Below are positions 26,370-35,042 of a DNA stretch of 64,000 bases, piece by piece. Each line of letters opens with the position of its first letter. Within the stretch, counting starts at the first letter, position 1. The notes under the pieces are model-generated. The model saw nothing but the letters and a program-made list of their open reading frames with translations. It was not told where the DNA came from and did not search any database. The DNA comes from Hyphomicrobiales bacterium (lineage in GTDB: Bacteria; Pseudomonadota; Alphaproteobacteria; Rhizobiales; Phreatobacteraceae): positions 496,001 through 560,000 of the forward strand of contig JAFKKV010000009.1 of NCBI GenBank assembly GCA_017304475.1, in the 5' to 3' direction. Made by a program: the position numbers and the translations under genes.

Positions 26370-27256
26370 TGGACGTCATCCTCATCACCGAACTGGCGCT
26401 CAGCGGGGTCTTTGTCGGCCTGATGTATGCGCTGGTCTCGCTCGGCATCGTGCTGATCTACAAGACCTCGGGGCTCGCCAACCTCGCGCAGGGCGCCATC
26501 GGCATGACCGGCGCCTATATCACCTGGGCGATCTCGGCCGGGCTCGGCGCGCCCATGTGGCTCGCCATCATCCTGGCGCTGGTCGCCATGTTCTTCGCCG
26601 GTACCATGGTGGAGCGCGTCGCGCTCCGCCGGATGATCGGCCAGCCAGTCATCATGACCATCATGCTGACGCTCGGCATCGAGATCCTGCTGCGCGGCCT
26701 GATGCCGGGCATTTTCGGCGCGGCGGTCAAGCGGCTCGATATCGGCATTCCCCAGGCGCCGATCTTCATCGGCGAACTGCTGATCAACCGCTCGACCATG
26801 ATCGGCGGATCGATCGCCTTCTGCCTGATCCTGCTGTCGCTGCTGTTCTTCAACTCGCGCTACGGCATCGTCATGCGCGCGGTCGCCGACGACCAGACCG
26901 CATCCTGGTCGGTCGGCATACGCGTCGAGAAGGCGATCGCGGTCGCCTGGGGCCTCGGCGCGGTGACCGCCACCGGCGCTGGCATCCTGTGGGGCGCGAC
27001 GCAAGGGGTCGACTGGTCCCTGTCGCTGCTGCTGATCAAGGCCCTGGCGATCGCCATTCTCGGCGGGCTCGATTCGATCCCCGGCGTGCTCGTCGCCGGC
27101 CTGATCGTCGGCGTCGCCGAGAGCCTGGCCACCGGTGTCATCGACCCCCTGGTCGGCGGCGGCACGCGCGACATCGTCGCCTCCGTCATCATCCTTCTCA
27201 CCTTGCTCCTGAAGCCTCACGGCCTGTTCGGCCGCGAGCATATCGAGAGAGTCTAG
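26369..27256 (+). CDS. Branched-chain-type ABC transporter permease (LivH-like)
   Basis: Inner-membrane permease of 295 aa with about eight hydrophobic helices. It starts MDVILITELALSGVFVGLMYAL and contains the LivH-type segment LVSLGIVLIYKTSGLANLAQGAIGM and the EAA-like loop region near ALAIAILGGLDSIPGVLVAG. The start shares one base with the synthetase stop (TGATG). Pairs with the next gene to form the channel. Confidence 0.93.
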   Translation: MDVILITELALSGVFVGLMYALVSLGIVLIYKTSGLANLAQGAIGMTGAYITWAISAGLGAPMWLAIILALVAMFFAGTMVERVALRRMIGQPVIMTIMLTLGIEILLRGLMPGIFGAAVKRLDIGIPQAPIFIGELLINRSTMIGGSIAFCLILLSLLFFNSRYGIVMRAVADDQTASWSVGIRVEKAIAVAWGLGAVTATGAGILWGATQGVDWSLSLLLIKALAIAILGGLDSIPGVLVAGLIVGVAESLATGVIDPLVGGGTRDIVASVIILLTLLLKPHGLFGREHIERV

Positions 27257-27262
27257 GGTCCC

Positions 27263-28336
27263 ATGTTCTACAGGCGCGCCGGTATCCGACACACCCGCTA
27301 CCAGGACGAGCGCCAGCTCTTTCCGCTGGCCTTCGACCGCTGGCTGATCCTTCTGGTGCTCGCCTTCCTCGTGGCCGCGCCGTTCACCCTCGACCGGCTC
27401 TATCTCGCCGGCTACCTCTTGCCCTGGCTGATCTGGTCGACGGCGGCGCTCGGGCTCAACCTGGTGATGGGCGGCGCCGGCCAGATCCATCTCGGCTATG
27501 GCGCGGTGATGGCGATCGGCGCCTATGGCTCGGTGCATCTGGTGCGCTACGGCGTGCCGCTGGAATTCGCCATGATCGCCGGCGGCCTCCTGAGCGCCAC
27601 GATCGGCATCGTCTTTGGCGCCGCCGCATTGCGCGTCAAAGGCATCTATCTCGCCATGGCGACGCTCGCCATGCAGTATATCGTCGATTTCGTCATCTCG
27701 CAGACGCCGGCGATCAGCGGCGGCTCGCTCGCCACCATCCAGGTGCCGCCGGTGCGTTTCCTCGGGTTCAGCATACGCGGCGACGTCGAGACCTATTTCG
27801 TCGCGCTGTCGGTCTGCGTGCTGGTCACCCTGTTCATGCTCAATGTCCGCCGGACCAGTTTCGGCCGGGCGCTCGCCGCGGTGCGCGAGAAGGACTATGC
27901 CGCGCAGATCCTCGGCGTCAGCACCTTCAAATACAAGCTGCTGGCCTTCTGGGTCAGTTCGTTCATCGGCGGCGTCGTCGGCTCGGTGCTGGCGGTCTGC
28001 TATTTGCGCGCCGTGTCGCCGGACCAGTTCCATATCGAGCTGTCGATCCAATTGCTCGCCATGGTGATCGTCGGGGGGCTCGGCAGCGTGCTCGGGCCGT
28101 TCTTCGGCGCCGCGCTGATCCTGTTCGCGCCGATCGTGCTGAACAATCTCATGGGCCTGGTCTCGACCACGCTCGGGGTCGGCATGTCGATCGACCTGCG
28201 CGCCCATGTGCCGCTGATGGCCTATGGCGCCCTGGTCATCGGCTTCCTGCTCTACGAGCCGCTCGGGCTCGCCAAGATCTACGACAATCTCCGGAATTAT
28301 CTGCTCGTCTGGCCGTTCCGCCACGCCCAACGGTAA
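27263..28336 (+). CDS. Branched-chain-type ABC transporter permease (LivM-like)
   Basis: Inner-membrane permease of 357 aa. Typical LivM features are ALGLNLVMGGAGQIHLGYGA, LRVKGIYLAMATLAMQYIVD and the cytoplasmic loop VREKDYAAQILGVSTFKYKL, followed by VIVGGLGSVLGPFFGAAL. A charged N-terminal extension of about 30 residues precedes the first helix. It starts six bases after the LivH-like gene and ends 33 bp before the binding protein gene. Confidence 0.93.
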   Translation: MFYRRAGIRHTRYQDERQLFPLAFDRWLILLVLAFLVAAPFTLDRLYLAGYLLPWLIWSTAALGLNLVMGGAGQIHLGYGAVMAIGAYGSVHLVRYGVPLEFAMIAGGLLSATIGIVFGAAALRVKGIYLAMATLAMQYIVDFVISQTPAISGGSLATIQVPPVRFLGFSIRGDVETYFVALSVCVLVTLFMLNVRRTSFGRALAAVREKDYAAQILGVSTFKYKLLAFWVSSFIGGVVGSVLAVCYLRAVSPDQFHIELSIQLLAMVIVGGLGSVLGPFFGAALILFAPIVLNNLMGLVSTTLGVGMSIDLRAHVPLMAYGALVIGFLLYEPLGLAKIYDNLRNYLLVWPFRHAQR

Positions 28337-28369
28337 CGGCACCAAAACAAAGGGCGGAGGAAACACGTC

Positions 28370-29635
28370 ATGTCAGTCAACCGTCGCATCTTCCTGTCGG
28401 GTACTGCGGCAGCGCTCGCCGCCCCGGCCGTGTCGACCACGGGCGCCTTCGCCCAGGAGAAGGTCGTCCGCTTCACGCTGTCCCAGGATTTCACGCGCAT
28501 CTACACTTTCGTGACGTCCGAATATAATCAGGGCCAGCGCGACTATTTCACCCTGATCAACGAGCGCGGCGGCGTCGGCGGCTACCGGATCGCCGCCGAC
28601 GTGTCCGATCACGCCAACGACCTGCCGCGGGCGATCGAGGCCTATGAACGCGGCAAGCGCGAAGGCGCGGTGCTGATCGATCCCCTGTCGACGCCGGTGG
28701 CGCGGGCGCTGGTGCCGCGTGCGCTCGAGGACAAGATCAACCTGATCACCGCCTATTCCGGGCGGAGCGACGCGGCCGACGGTTCGAGCTTCCCCTATGT
28801 GCTGCCGCTGTCGATCAATTACTGGACCCAGGCCGGCCTGATCATCGACTATTTCCGCCAGGTCGAGAACGGCAACCTGCGCGGCAAGAAGGTGGTGTTC
28901 GTCCATATCGACACACCGTTCGGCAAGGAGCCGCTGCCGATCCTGCAGGTGCTCGCCCAGCGTCTCGGCTTCGAGCTCCTGGCCTTCCCCTATACGCCGC
29001 CGGGCAATGACCAGGCGGCGATCTGGCCGCAGGTGCGGCGCGCCCGGCCCGACTTCGTCATCTTCTGGGGTGCCGGTGTCGGCCAGACCGTGGCGCTGAC
29101 CGAGGCGATCCGCAACGGCCTGCGCATGGACCGGGTCTCGTCGAGCGTCTGGCTGTCGGAATCGGACATGGACGTGGTCGGCCGCGAGGCGGCAAAGGGC
29201 GTGCTGAAGGTCGAGCCCTGCGTCAGCGGCCGCGAGCCGAAGCCGATCAAGGACATCCTGGCCGAGGTGGTGGCCAAGGGCAAAGGCGCCGGCCCGGAGG
29301 CCAAGGTCGGCACCAGCTATTACAATTACGGTGTCCAGATGGCCTCGCTGATGGTCGAGGGCGTGCGCAAGGCGGCCGAGAAGGCGCCCAACGGTCCGGT
29401 CACCGGACCCTGGCTCAACGAGGGCCTGCGCTCGATCACCAATTTCACCGCCGAAGGCCTGCTGCCGCCGACCACGGTGACCAAGGATGATCACCAGGGC
29501 GGCGGACAGGGCCGCATCGCCCGCTGGGACGGCGCGAAATTCGTGCCGGTGACCGACTGGTTCACCGCCAACCAGGACGTCGTCTGGGCCGAGGTGCGCA
29601 AATATTCGGAAGAGTTCCGGCGCTCGGGCAAGTGA
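28370..29635 (+). CDS. Periplasmic binding protein of the branched-chain-type importer
   Basis: Solute-binding protein of 421 aa, preceded by GGCGGAGGAAAC. The N terminus NRRIFLSGTAAALAAPAVST with a twin arginine looks like a Tat signal, ending at GAFAQ. The mature protein has the two-lobed LivK-like pattern (YTFVTSEYNQGQRDYFTLINERGGVGG; VVFVHIDTPFGKEPL). It lacks clear amino-acid-binding motifs I could name, so the ligand is open; the co-transcribed CoA ligase and carboxylase suggest an isoprenoid or other branched acid. A stem-loop separates it from the second ATPase gene. Confidence 0.9.
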   Translation: MSVNRRIFLSGTAAALAAPAVSTTGAFAQEKVVRFTLSQDFTRIYTFVTSEYNQGQRDYFTLINERGGVGGYRIAADVSDHANDLPRAIEAYERGKREGAVLIDPLSTPVARALVPRALEDKINLITAYSGRSDAADGSSFPYVLPLSINYWTQAGLIIDYFRQVENGNLRGKKVVFVHIDTPFGKEPLPILQVLAQRLGFELLAFPYTPPGNDQAAIWPQVRRARPDFVIFWGAGVGQTVALTEAIRNGLRMDRVSSSVWLSESDMDVVGREAAKGVLKVEPCVSGREPKPIKDILAEVVAKGKGAGPEAKVGTSYYNYGVQMASLMVEGVRKAAEKAPNGPVTGPWLNEGLRSITNFTAEGLLPPTTVTKDDHQGGGQGRIARWDGAKFVPVTDWFTANQDVVWAEVRKYSEEFRRSGK

Positions 29636-29671
29636 GGCCCTGAGCGTCGCGACGCCTGGCTGCCTGGATAT

Positions 29672-29707
29672 GTCCCGCTCTCCGCCGACGATGGCCGAGA
29701 GCGGGAC
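29672..29707 (+). other. Intercistronic stem-loop between binding protein and LivF-like genes
   Basis: Perfect 11-bp stem GTCCCGCTCTC / GAGAGCGGGAC with a 14-nt loop, followed by AAAAGCGG. It follows the binding protein stop by 36 bases. Such hairpins often protect the upstream message or weaken read-through, giving more binding protein than ATPase. Confidence 0.6.
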
Positions 29708-29723
29708 AAAAGCGGAGTGCTTG

Positions 29724-30515
29724 ATGACCCTTCTCACGCTCAACAATGTCGAGGTGGTCTATGACCGGGTGTTCCTGGCGGTCAAAGGCGTGTCGATCGA
29801 GGTGCCAGAGCGGGGCCTCGTCGCCCTGCTCGGCGCCAATGGCGCCGGCAAGAGCACGATCCTGAAATCGATCAGCGGCCTGTTGAAACCCGAGCGCGGC
29901 GAGGTCTCGCGCGGCGAGGTGTCCTTTGCCGGCGACGACATCCTGGCGCTGGACCCACCCGACCGGGTTCGGCGCGGCATCGCCCATGTGCTGGAGGGCC
30001 GGCGCGTCTTCGGCCACCTGACGCCGGAGGAAAACCTGATCGCGGCCGCCTCCATGCACCGGGATCGCGGCCATGTCGCGGCGCTGATCGACAAGGTGTT
30101 CGGCATGTTCCCCCGGCTGAAGCAGCGGGCCAAGGCGAAAGCCGGCTATCTCTCCGGCGGCGAGCAGCAGATGCTGGCGATCGGCCGGGCGCTGATGACC
30201 GAACCGAAGCTCCTGATGCTCGACGAGCCGAGCCTGGGTCTGGCGCCTTTCCTGGTCGACGAGATCTTCGACATCGTCCGCAGCATCAATGCCGATAGCG
30301 GTGTCGCCGTGCTGCTGGTCGAGCAGAACGCGGCTGCCGCGCTCGATATCGCCGAACAGGCCTATCTGATCGAGAACGGCCGGATCCTGATGGGCGGCGC
30401 GGCCGAGGTGCTGCGCAGCAATCCCGACGTCGCAGAGGCCTATCTCGGCGGCAATCACAAGGTCGACTATCACGCGGTGAAACACTATCGGCGGCGCAAG
30501 CGCTGGCTCGCCTGA
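29724..30515 (+). CDS. Branched-chain-type ABC transporter ATPase (LivF-like)
   Basis: ATPase of 263 aa, second nucleotide-binding subunit of the importer. Walker A GANGAGKSTI, signature LSGGEQQMLAIGRAL and Walker B LLMLDEPSLGLAP are canonical, unlike the signature of the LivG-like partner. The ATG at 29724 is used; the frame is open from 29670, but that would run through the stem-loop. A basic tail (HYRRRKRWLA) extends past the usual C terminus. It is the last gene of the operon, ending 8 bp from the convergent LysR gene. Confidence 0.92.
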   Translation: MTLLTLNNVEVVYDRVFLAVKGVSIEVPERGLVALLGANGAGKSTILKSISGLLKPERGEVSRGEVSFAGDDILALDPPDRVRRGIAHVLEGRRVFGHLTPEENLIAAASMHRDRGHVAALIDKVFGMFPRLKQRAKAKAGYLSGGEQQMLAIGRALMTEPKLLMLDEPSLGLAPFLVDEIFDIVRSINADSGVAVLLVEQNAAAALDIAEQAYLIENGRILMGGAAEVLRSNPDVAEAYLGGNHKVDYHAVKHYRRRKRWLA

Positions 30516-30522
30516 GCGGCGT

Positions 30523-31461
30523 TCAGGCCGCCGGCGCGTCGCCGACCGGGTCCGACCATGCGCCGGCGAGCCTTTCGGCCGCCAGGTCCAGGAAGGCCCG
30601 CAGCGCCGGCACCACCCCGCGATGGGAGGGGTAGACCGCCGAGACCGGGGTCTCGTCGGCGATCCAGCCCGGCAGGACCCGGACCAGCAGGCCGTCGCGG
30701 GCCATGGCCTCGCCCATGAAAGTGGGCAAATGGCCGATGCCGAAATGGCGCAGGACCAGCGCCTGGACGATTTCAGCGTCATTGACCTCGATGCGCGGCG
30801 CGATCGCCACCGACCGTTCGATGATCCGGGCGCCCTCGGTCTTCTTCAACGACCAGGAGCGCGGGCGAAATCCCGGAGCCCGCACGTCGATCAGCGGCAT
30901 GTCGCCGAGATTGTCGAGATCGACCGGGCGGCCGATCGCCGAAAGCGTCGACGGCGTCGCATAGAGCCCGGCGGCGATACTGCCCAGACGCCGCATGACC
31001 AGCGAGGAATCGCGCAGATGCCCGGCCCGGATCGCCAGGTCGAAACCTTCCTCGACCAGGTCGACCAACCGGTCGGTGGCTTGCAGGGACAGGCGGACCT
31101 GGGGATGCAGGCCGAGGAAATCGGCGGCCAGGCTGCCGATGAATTTCTGCGCGAGAATGACCGGCGCGGTGATGCGCAACGATCCCGACGGCTGCTCGGT
31201 CGCGCCGGCGACCAGGGTTCGCGCGGCATCCAGCTCCTCGACGATCCGCCGGCCATGTTCGTGGTAGCGGCGGCCGAGATCGGTCAAGGCGAGCTTGCGC
31301 GTGGTGCGCTGGATCAGCCGGGCGCCCAGCTCGTTCTCGAGTTCGGCGATCCGGCGGCTGACGGTCGCCAGGGGCTGGCCGAGCGCCCGGGCCGCGGCGG
31401 TGAAACTGAGGAGGTCGGCGACCCTGGTGAACACCACGATGGCGTCGAGCGATCTGGTCAT
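30523..31461 (-). CDS. LysR-family transcriptional regulator
   Basis: Regulator of 312 aa. The N-terminal winged helix (FTRVADLLSFTAAARALGQPLATVSRRIAELENELGARL) is followed by a co-inducer domain with GSLRITAPV and a short GIGHLP segment, as in the CrgA/DsdC-like branch. It is divergent from a DHA2 efflux gene, with 99 bp between starts, and probably controls that gene and itself. A pair of ATTCTCA direct repeats just upstream of its start is a likely binding region. The inducer is unknown. Confidence 0.92.
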   Translation of the reverse strand: MTRSLDAIVVFTRVADLLSFTAAARALGQPLATVSRRIAELENELGARLIQRTTRKLALTDLGRRYHEHGRRIVEELDAARTLVAGATEQPSGSLRITAPVILAQKFIGSLAADFLGLHPQVRLSLQATDRLVDLVEEGFDLAIRAGHLRDSSLVMRRLGSIAAGLYATPSTLSAIGRPVDLDNLGDMPLIDVRAPGFRPRSWSLKKTEGARIIERSVAIAPRIEVNDAEIVQALVLRHFGIGHLPTFMGEAMARDGLLVRVLPGWIADETPVSAVYPSHRGVVPALRAFLDLAAERLAGAWSDPVGDAPAA

Positions 31462-31489
31462 ATTCTCAAATCTGGGAGGATCATTCTCA
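31462..31489. promoter_or_regulatory. ATTCTCA direct repeat in the LysR-efflux intergenic region
   Basis: Two copies of ATTCTCA at 31462-31468 and 31483-31489, exactly 21 bp apart, i.e. two helical turns on the same face of the DNA, next to the LysR start. Candidate binding sites for the LysR protein; the match is short. Confidence 0.35.
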
Positions 31490-31560
31490 TTTCGGCAGAC
31501 TAATCCGGAAAATGGAGATCGGCCAGGGTCCCTCCGTTCCGAACCGAATGGAAGGCTGTC

Positions 31561-32997
31561 ATGACCGAAACCCGCGATCGCGCGATCCCATCACCGGCTG
31601 TTCTGGCCGTGCTGTGCGCCACCCAGTTCCTGGTCGTGCTGGATGCCGTGATCGTCAATGTCGCCTTGCCCGACATCGAACGCGGCCTGTCGCTCGATCG
31701 CGCCGACCTGCAATGGGTGCTGAACGCCTATGCCCTGGCCTTTGGCGGTTTCCTGCTTCTGGGCGGGCGGGCCGGCGACCTGTTCGGCCGCCGGCGCCTG
31801 TTCGTGCTCGGCGTCGGGCTGTTCGGGCTGGCGTCGCTGGCGGGGAGTTTCGCGCCGTCGGGGGCGGCGCTGATCGCGGCGCGCGCCGTTCAGGGACTGG
31901 GCGCCGCCCTGGTCGCGCCCAATGCGCTGGCGCTGATCACCGTGCTGCATCCGGAGGGGCCGCCGCGCGACCGGGCGCTCGGCCTGTTCGCCACGGCCGC
32001 GACCGCCGGCCTTGCCTCGGGCGCGCTGCTCGGCGGCGTCCTGACCGGCCTGTTCGGCTGGTCCGCGGTGCTGTTGATCAATGGCCCTCTCGCCATCGTC
32101 ATCGGCTGGGCGGCCTTGCGCCAGCTGCCGCAGGACGGAGCGGTGCCGGCGCGGCCGCGCGGCTTCGACCTGCCGGGCGCCGTGACGGTGACCGCTGGCC
32201 TGACCCTGGCGACGCTTGCCATTGTCGACGGTGCGAGGCTCGGCATTCTCGCCGCGCCGACATTGTTGGCCGCCGCCGGCGCGACCGTGCTTCTGATCGC
32301 ATTCGCCTTGATCGAAAGGCGGACGGCCGAACCGCTGTTCGCTCTCGATCTGCTGCGGCGTCCGCGCATTCTCGGCGCCAATCTGCTGGTCTTCGTCCAT
32401 TCGGCCGGGCCGCTCGCCACCCTGTTCTTCCTGTCGCTCTATCTGCAGCAGATGCGCGGTTTGAGCCCGGCCATGACCGGCCTGGTATTCCTGCCCTTCC
32501 CGCTGGCTGCCGCGCTCGGCGCGTCGCTGGCCCCGCGATGGATCGGACGGCTCGGGCCGGCGCCGGTCGCGGCTGCCGGTTTCGGCCTGATGATGGCGGG
32601 ATTGCTGCTGTTTTCGACCGTGCCGGCCGTGCCGGACGGCGACCTCGCCCGGCTCATCGCCGGCCTTTGCATCGTCGGTCTCGGCACGACCCTGTCTTTC
32701 GTGCCGCTGACGATCGCCGCCGTATCCGGGGTGGCCGAGCGTGAGGCCGGGCTGGTCTCGGGCCTGGTCAACACCTCCCTGCAGGTCGGCTGCGCGCTGG
32801 TTCTTGCGGTGCTGGTCGCCGTTGCCGGCCTCGCCGATGACGCGAACGTGCTGACGGCCGAGGGGCTCGCGCGGGCCTTCCGCGTCGCGGCCCTGGTGCT
32901 TGCCGGCGCGGCCCTGCTGTCGCTTGCCGCCCTGAGGCCGGGCGTTTCGGCGGCGGCCGCTCCGGCCCGGCTCGCGGCCGACGAGCGGGGTGGGTGA
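31561..32997 (+). CDS. DHA2-family major facilitator drug efflux transporter
   Basis: Proton-coupled exporter of 478 aa with about 14 membrane helices (EmrB/QacA type). Motif A is GGRAGDLFGRRRLFVLG, and the first helix FLVVLDAVIVNVALPDIERGL is typical of the DHA2 group, as is the LNAYALAFGGFLLLGGR segment. It exports hydrophobic or cationic compounds; the substrate is not readable. Controlled most likely by the divergent LysR gene. An Ala-rich tail ends the protein. Confidence 0.92.
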   Translation: MTETRDRAIPSPAVLAVLCATQFLVVLDAVIVNVALPDIERGLSLDRADLQWVLNAYALAFGGFLLLGGRAGDLFGRRRLFVLGVGLFGLASLAGSFAPSGAALIAARAVQGLGAALVAPNALALITVLHPEGPPRDRALGLFATAATAGLASGALLGGVLTGLFGWSAVLLINGPLAIVIGWAALRQLPQDGAVPARPRGFDLPGAVTVTAGLTLATLAIVDGARLGILAAPTLLAAAGATVLLIAFALIERRTAEPLFALDLLRRPRILGANLLVFVHSAGPLATLFFLSLYLQQMRGLSPAMTGLVFLPFPLAAALGASLAPRWIGRLGPAPVAAAGFGLMMAGLLLFSTVPAVPDGDLARLIAGLCIVGLGTTLSFVPLTIAAVSGVAEREAGLVSGLVNTSLQVGCALVLAVLVAVAGLADDANVLTAEGLARAFRVAALVLAGAALLSLAALRPGVSAAAAPARLAADERGG

Positions 32998-33084
32998 ACC
33001 GCCATCGGACCAATGCCGATGGACGATCGCGGGCCGGCGGGTTAGTCAGCCCGCGGGTCTCATCGCGACGAAAGGATGCCCGAC

Positions 33085-33411
33085 ATGCGTGACGGGCTTT
33101 ACAGGCTGCGCTTCCAGAGTCCGCTCGGCTGGGGCACCGGAGTGCTGCACGTCCAGGACGGCCGGCTCTGGGGCGGTGACGGCGGCTTCTATTTCATTGG
33201 CACCCAGGGTCAGCGGGGCAACCGGGTGACCCTCGACGTCACGACCCACCGGCACAGCCAGCGGCCGGGGCTCGAGACGATTTTCGGCCAGGACGAGGTC
33301 CATGTCCGGCTGATCGGCACACCCGACGGCGACAGGATCCTGTGCGACGGCACGGTGGACGAGATGCCCGGCGCGCAGTTCCTGGTCGAGCTGATCTGGC
33401 TGGCCGACTGA
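33085..33411 (+). CDS. GrlR-like small protein
   Basis: Protein of about 108 aa starting MRDGLYRLRFQSPLGWGTGV. The opening pattern and GGDGGFYFIGTQ recall the GrlR family, named after a negative regulator of type III secretion in enteric pathogens; in alphaproteobacteria these are mostly of unknown function and no secretion genes are near. The ATG at 33085 with AAAGGA upstream is preferred to one at 33076 that overlaps this site. It lies after the efflux gene and only 5 bp from the convergent permease gene. Confidence 0.65.
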   Translation: MRDGLYRLRFQSPLGWGTGVLHVQDGRLWGGDGGFYFIGTQGQRGNRVTLDVTTHRHSQRPGLETIFGQDEVHVRLIGTPDGDRILCDGTVDEMPGAQFLVELIWLAD

Positions 33412-33416
33412 GAGCT

Positions 33417-34661
33417 TCAGCCTGGGGCGGGTTGGCCGTCCCGTGCCGGACGGACCTGCCGGAGCATGCGCAGCGTCGCGAGCACGGCAATGGCCGACAG
33501 CGCCGTCGACAGGGCGAAGAGCGAACCGTAACCGAGCCAGTCGGCGATACGCCCCGACAGCATCGAGCCGGCGAGATAGACCACCAGCTGGGCGCAGGCG
33601 AGAATGGTGAAATCGGTGCCGGGCTGGTCCGACGAGCTCACCGCCATGAACAGGCTGTAGAGCGCGACGATCTCCATGTAGCGGATCAGGGTCTGGAAGC
33701 CGGCGGCGCCGAACAGCGCCTCCTTGCCGGTGATCAGGCCATAGGCGTGCAGGGCGAACAGCAGGAAACAGACGGTGCGCATGCCGCCGAGCAGGCTCAG
33801 CACGAAGCTCAGGCCGCGTTTTCTGATCAGCCAGGCGGCCATCGCCGAGCCGGCGATGCCGGCGGTGGCGGCGGCCGTGCCGGAGAGATAGCCGATCTGG
33901 TTCAAGGGCACGCCGACATCGACGAGATAGGGGCCTTCCATCGCCTTCACGAAGCCTTCGCTCGCCCGGTAGATCAGCGCGATCCACAGGATCTGCCGGG
34001 CTTCGGGCCGGCGCAGGAAGGCCATCAGGGAGGGCCGCGGCGTGGCGGCCGCCGACGCGGCCGGGTCGTCCTCGCGCATCATCACGGCGGCGATCAGCGG
34101 CAGCACCGAGAAGGCCGCGATGGTGATCAGCATCCAGGTCCAGCCGACATAATGATAGAGCACCAGGCCGAGCGTGCCGCCGATGACAACGCCGAAGGCG
34201 ACCGCGCCGCCCTGGATGGCATTGCCGATCGCCCGGTCTTCCGGCGGCAGATATTTGGCGGCATAGCCGTCGGTGGCGATGTCCTGGGTGGCCAGCAGCA
34301 GCGAGGCGACGAAGCCGATGACCAGCACCGCCCTGATATCGGTGACCTCGATGGCGATGAGGCCGAGAATGCAGCCGACAATGCCGGCCTGGGTGAGGAA
34401 CACCCAGCTGGCGCGATGGGCGCGGGCGACCGGCCGGATGCGGTCGACCAGCGGCGCCCAGAGGAATTTCAGCACCAGCGGCAGGAACAGGATCGCGATG
34501 GCGCCGATGGCGCTGCGCGAGACGCCCTGCTCGCGCATGATCGGCGGAATGGCGGCGGCGAACAGATAAGACGGGATCGCCTGGGCGACATAGAGCCCGG
34601 CGAGCACCACGAAGAGGCGCATGCGGCCTTGCGGCCTCGCGGCGTCGAGGGCCACCGTCAT
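33417..34661 (-). CDS. Siderophore-type MFS permease (RhtX/FptX-like)
   Basis: Inner-membrane transporter of about 414 aa with around 12 helices. Segments FLWAPLVDRIRPVARAHR and QDIATDGYAAKYLPPEDR are typical of the AmpG/RhtX branch of the major facilitator family; RhtX and FptX are single-protein importers of ferric siderophores. The ATG at 34661 overlaps the stop of the preceding gene. It is last in an operon behind a TonB-dependent receptor, which supports siderophore import over muropeptide import. Confidence 0.8.
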   Translation of the reverse strand: MTVALDAARPQGRMRLFVVLAGLYVAQAIPSYLFAAAIPPIMREQGVSRSAIGAIAILFLPLVLKFLWAPLVDRIRPVARAHRASWVFLTQAGIVGCILGLIAIEVTDIRAVLVIGFVASLLLATQDIATDGYAAKYLPPEDRAIGNAIQGGAVAFGVVIGGTLGLVLYHYVGWTWMLITIAAFSVLPLIAAVMMREDDPAASAAATPRPSLMAFLRRPEARQILWIALIYRASEGFVKAMEGPYLVDVGVPLNQIGYLSGTAAATAGIAGSAMAAWLIRKRGLSFVLSLLGGMRTVCFLLFALHAYGLITGKEALFGAAGFQTLIRYMEIVALYSLFMAVSSSDQPGTDFTILACAQLVVYLAGSMLSGRIADWLGYGSLFALSTALSAIAVLATLRMLRQVRPARDGQPAPG

Positions 34662-35032
34662 GAGGTTTCTCCGAGATGGGCGAGCAGGGCGATGCGCCCG
34701 GCGGCCTCGTCGGCGGCGACCGAGACCGGGAAGGACCAGAGTCGCTGGAACACCGCGGCGGTCTCGGCGGTCGCGCCGGGGCGGACCATGGCGATGCCGC
34801 GGCAATGGCGGTTCATGTGGCTGCGCGTCGCCTTGTACCAGAGCGCCTGTTCGCGCTCGCCGGCCGGCGACAGCTTGCCGCCGCCGCCGAACAGGGTGAG
34901 CAGGGCATAACGCTTGTCGAGCCGGCCGATCATGTCGAGCGCGTCGAGATAGGCGCGCTCGTCGCCGGCCTGGTCGGGCGGCAGCAGCGCCAAGGTGACG
35001 ATGCCGTCCGCGCCCTGGTCGAGCTTCACCAT
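34658..35032 (-). CDS. Unknown 124-aa protein in the siderophore operon
   Basis: Small cytoplasmic protein without signal peptide or membrane segment, which I do not recognise. It begins MVKLDQGADGIVTLALLPPD and has the segments DMIGRLDKRYALLTLFGGGGK, ATRSHMNRHCRGIAMVRPG and a C-terminal ALLAHLGE; the alternating pattern suggests a small alpha/beta fold. It is placed between receptor (10 bp upstream) and permease (ATGA overlap), so it is certainly co-translated with them. Small genes of unknown role also occur between receptor and permease in other siderophore operons, for example fptB (from memory). Confidence 0.75.
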   Translation of the reverse strand: MVKLDQGADGIVTLALLPPDQAGDERAYLDALDMIGRLDKRYALLTLFGGGGKLSPAGEREQALWYKATRSHMNRHCRGIAMVRPGATAETAAVFQRLWSFPVSVAADEAAGRIALLAHLGETS

Positions 35033-35042
35033 GGCCGATGGC

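Noticed and set aside
26306..28366. Antisense frame of 686 codons opposite the LivH and LivM genes
   Set aside because: Charged low-complexity product without motifs; both permeases are clear on the plus strand.
33085..33411. Evidence for a type III secretion system through a GrlR-like protein
   Set aside because: No secretion, effector or chaperone gene is near, and GrlR-like proteins occur widely without such systems.
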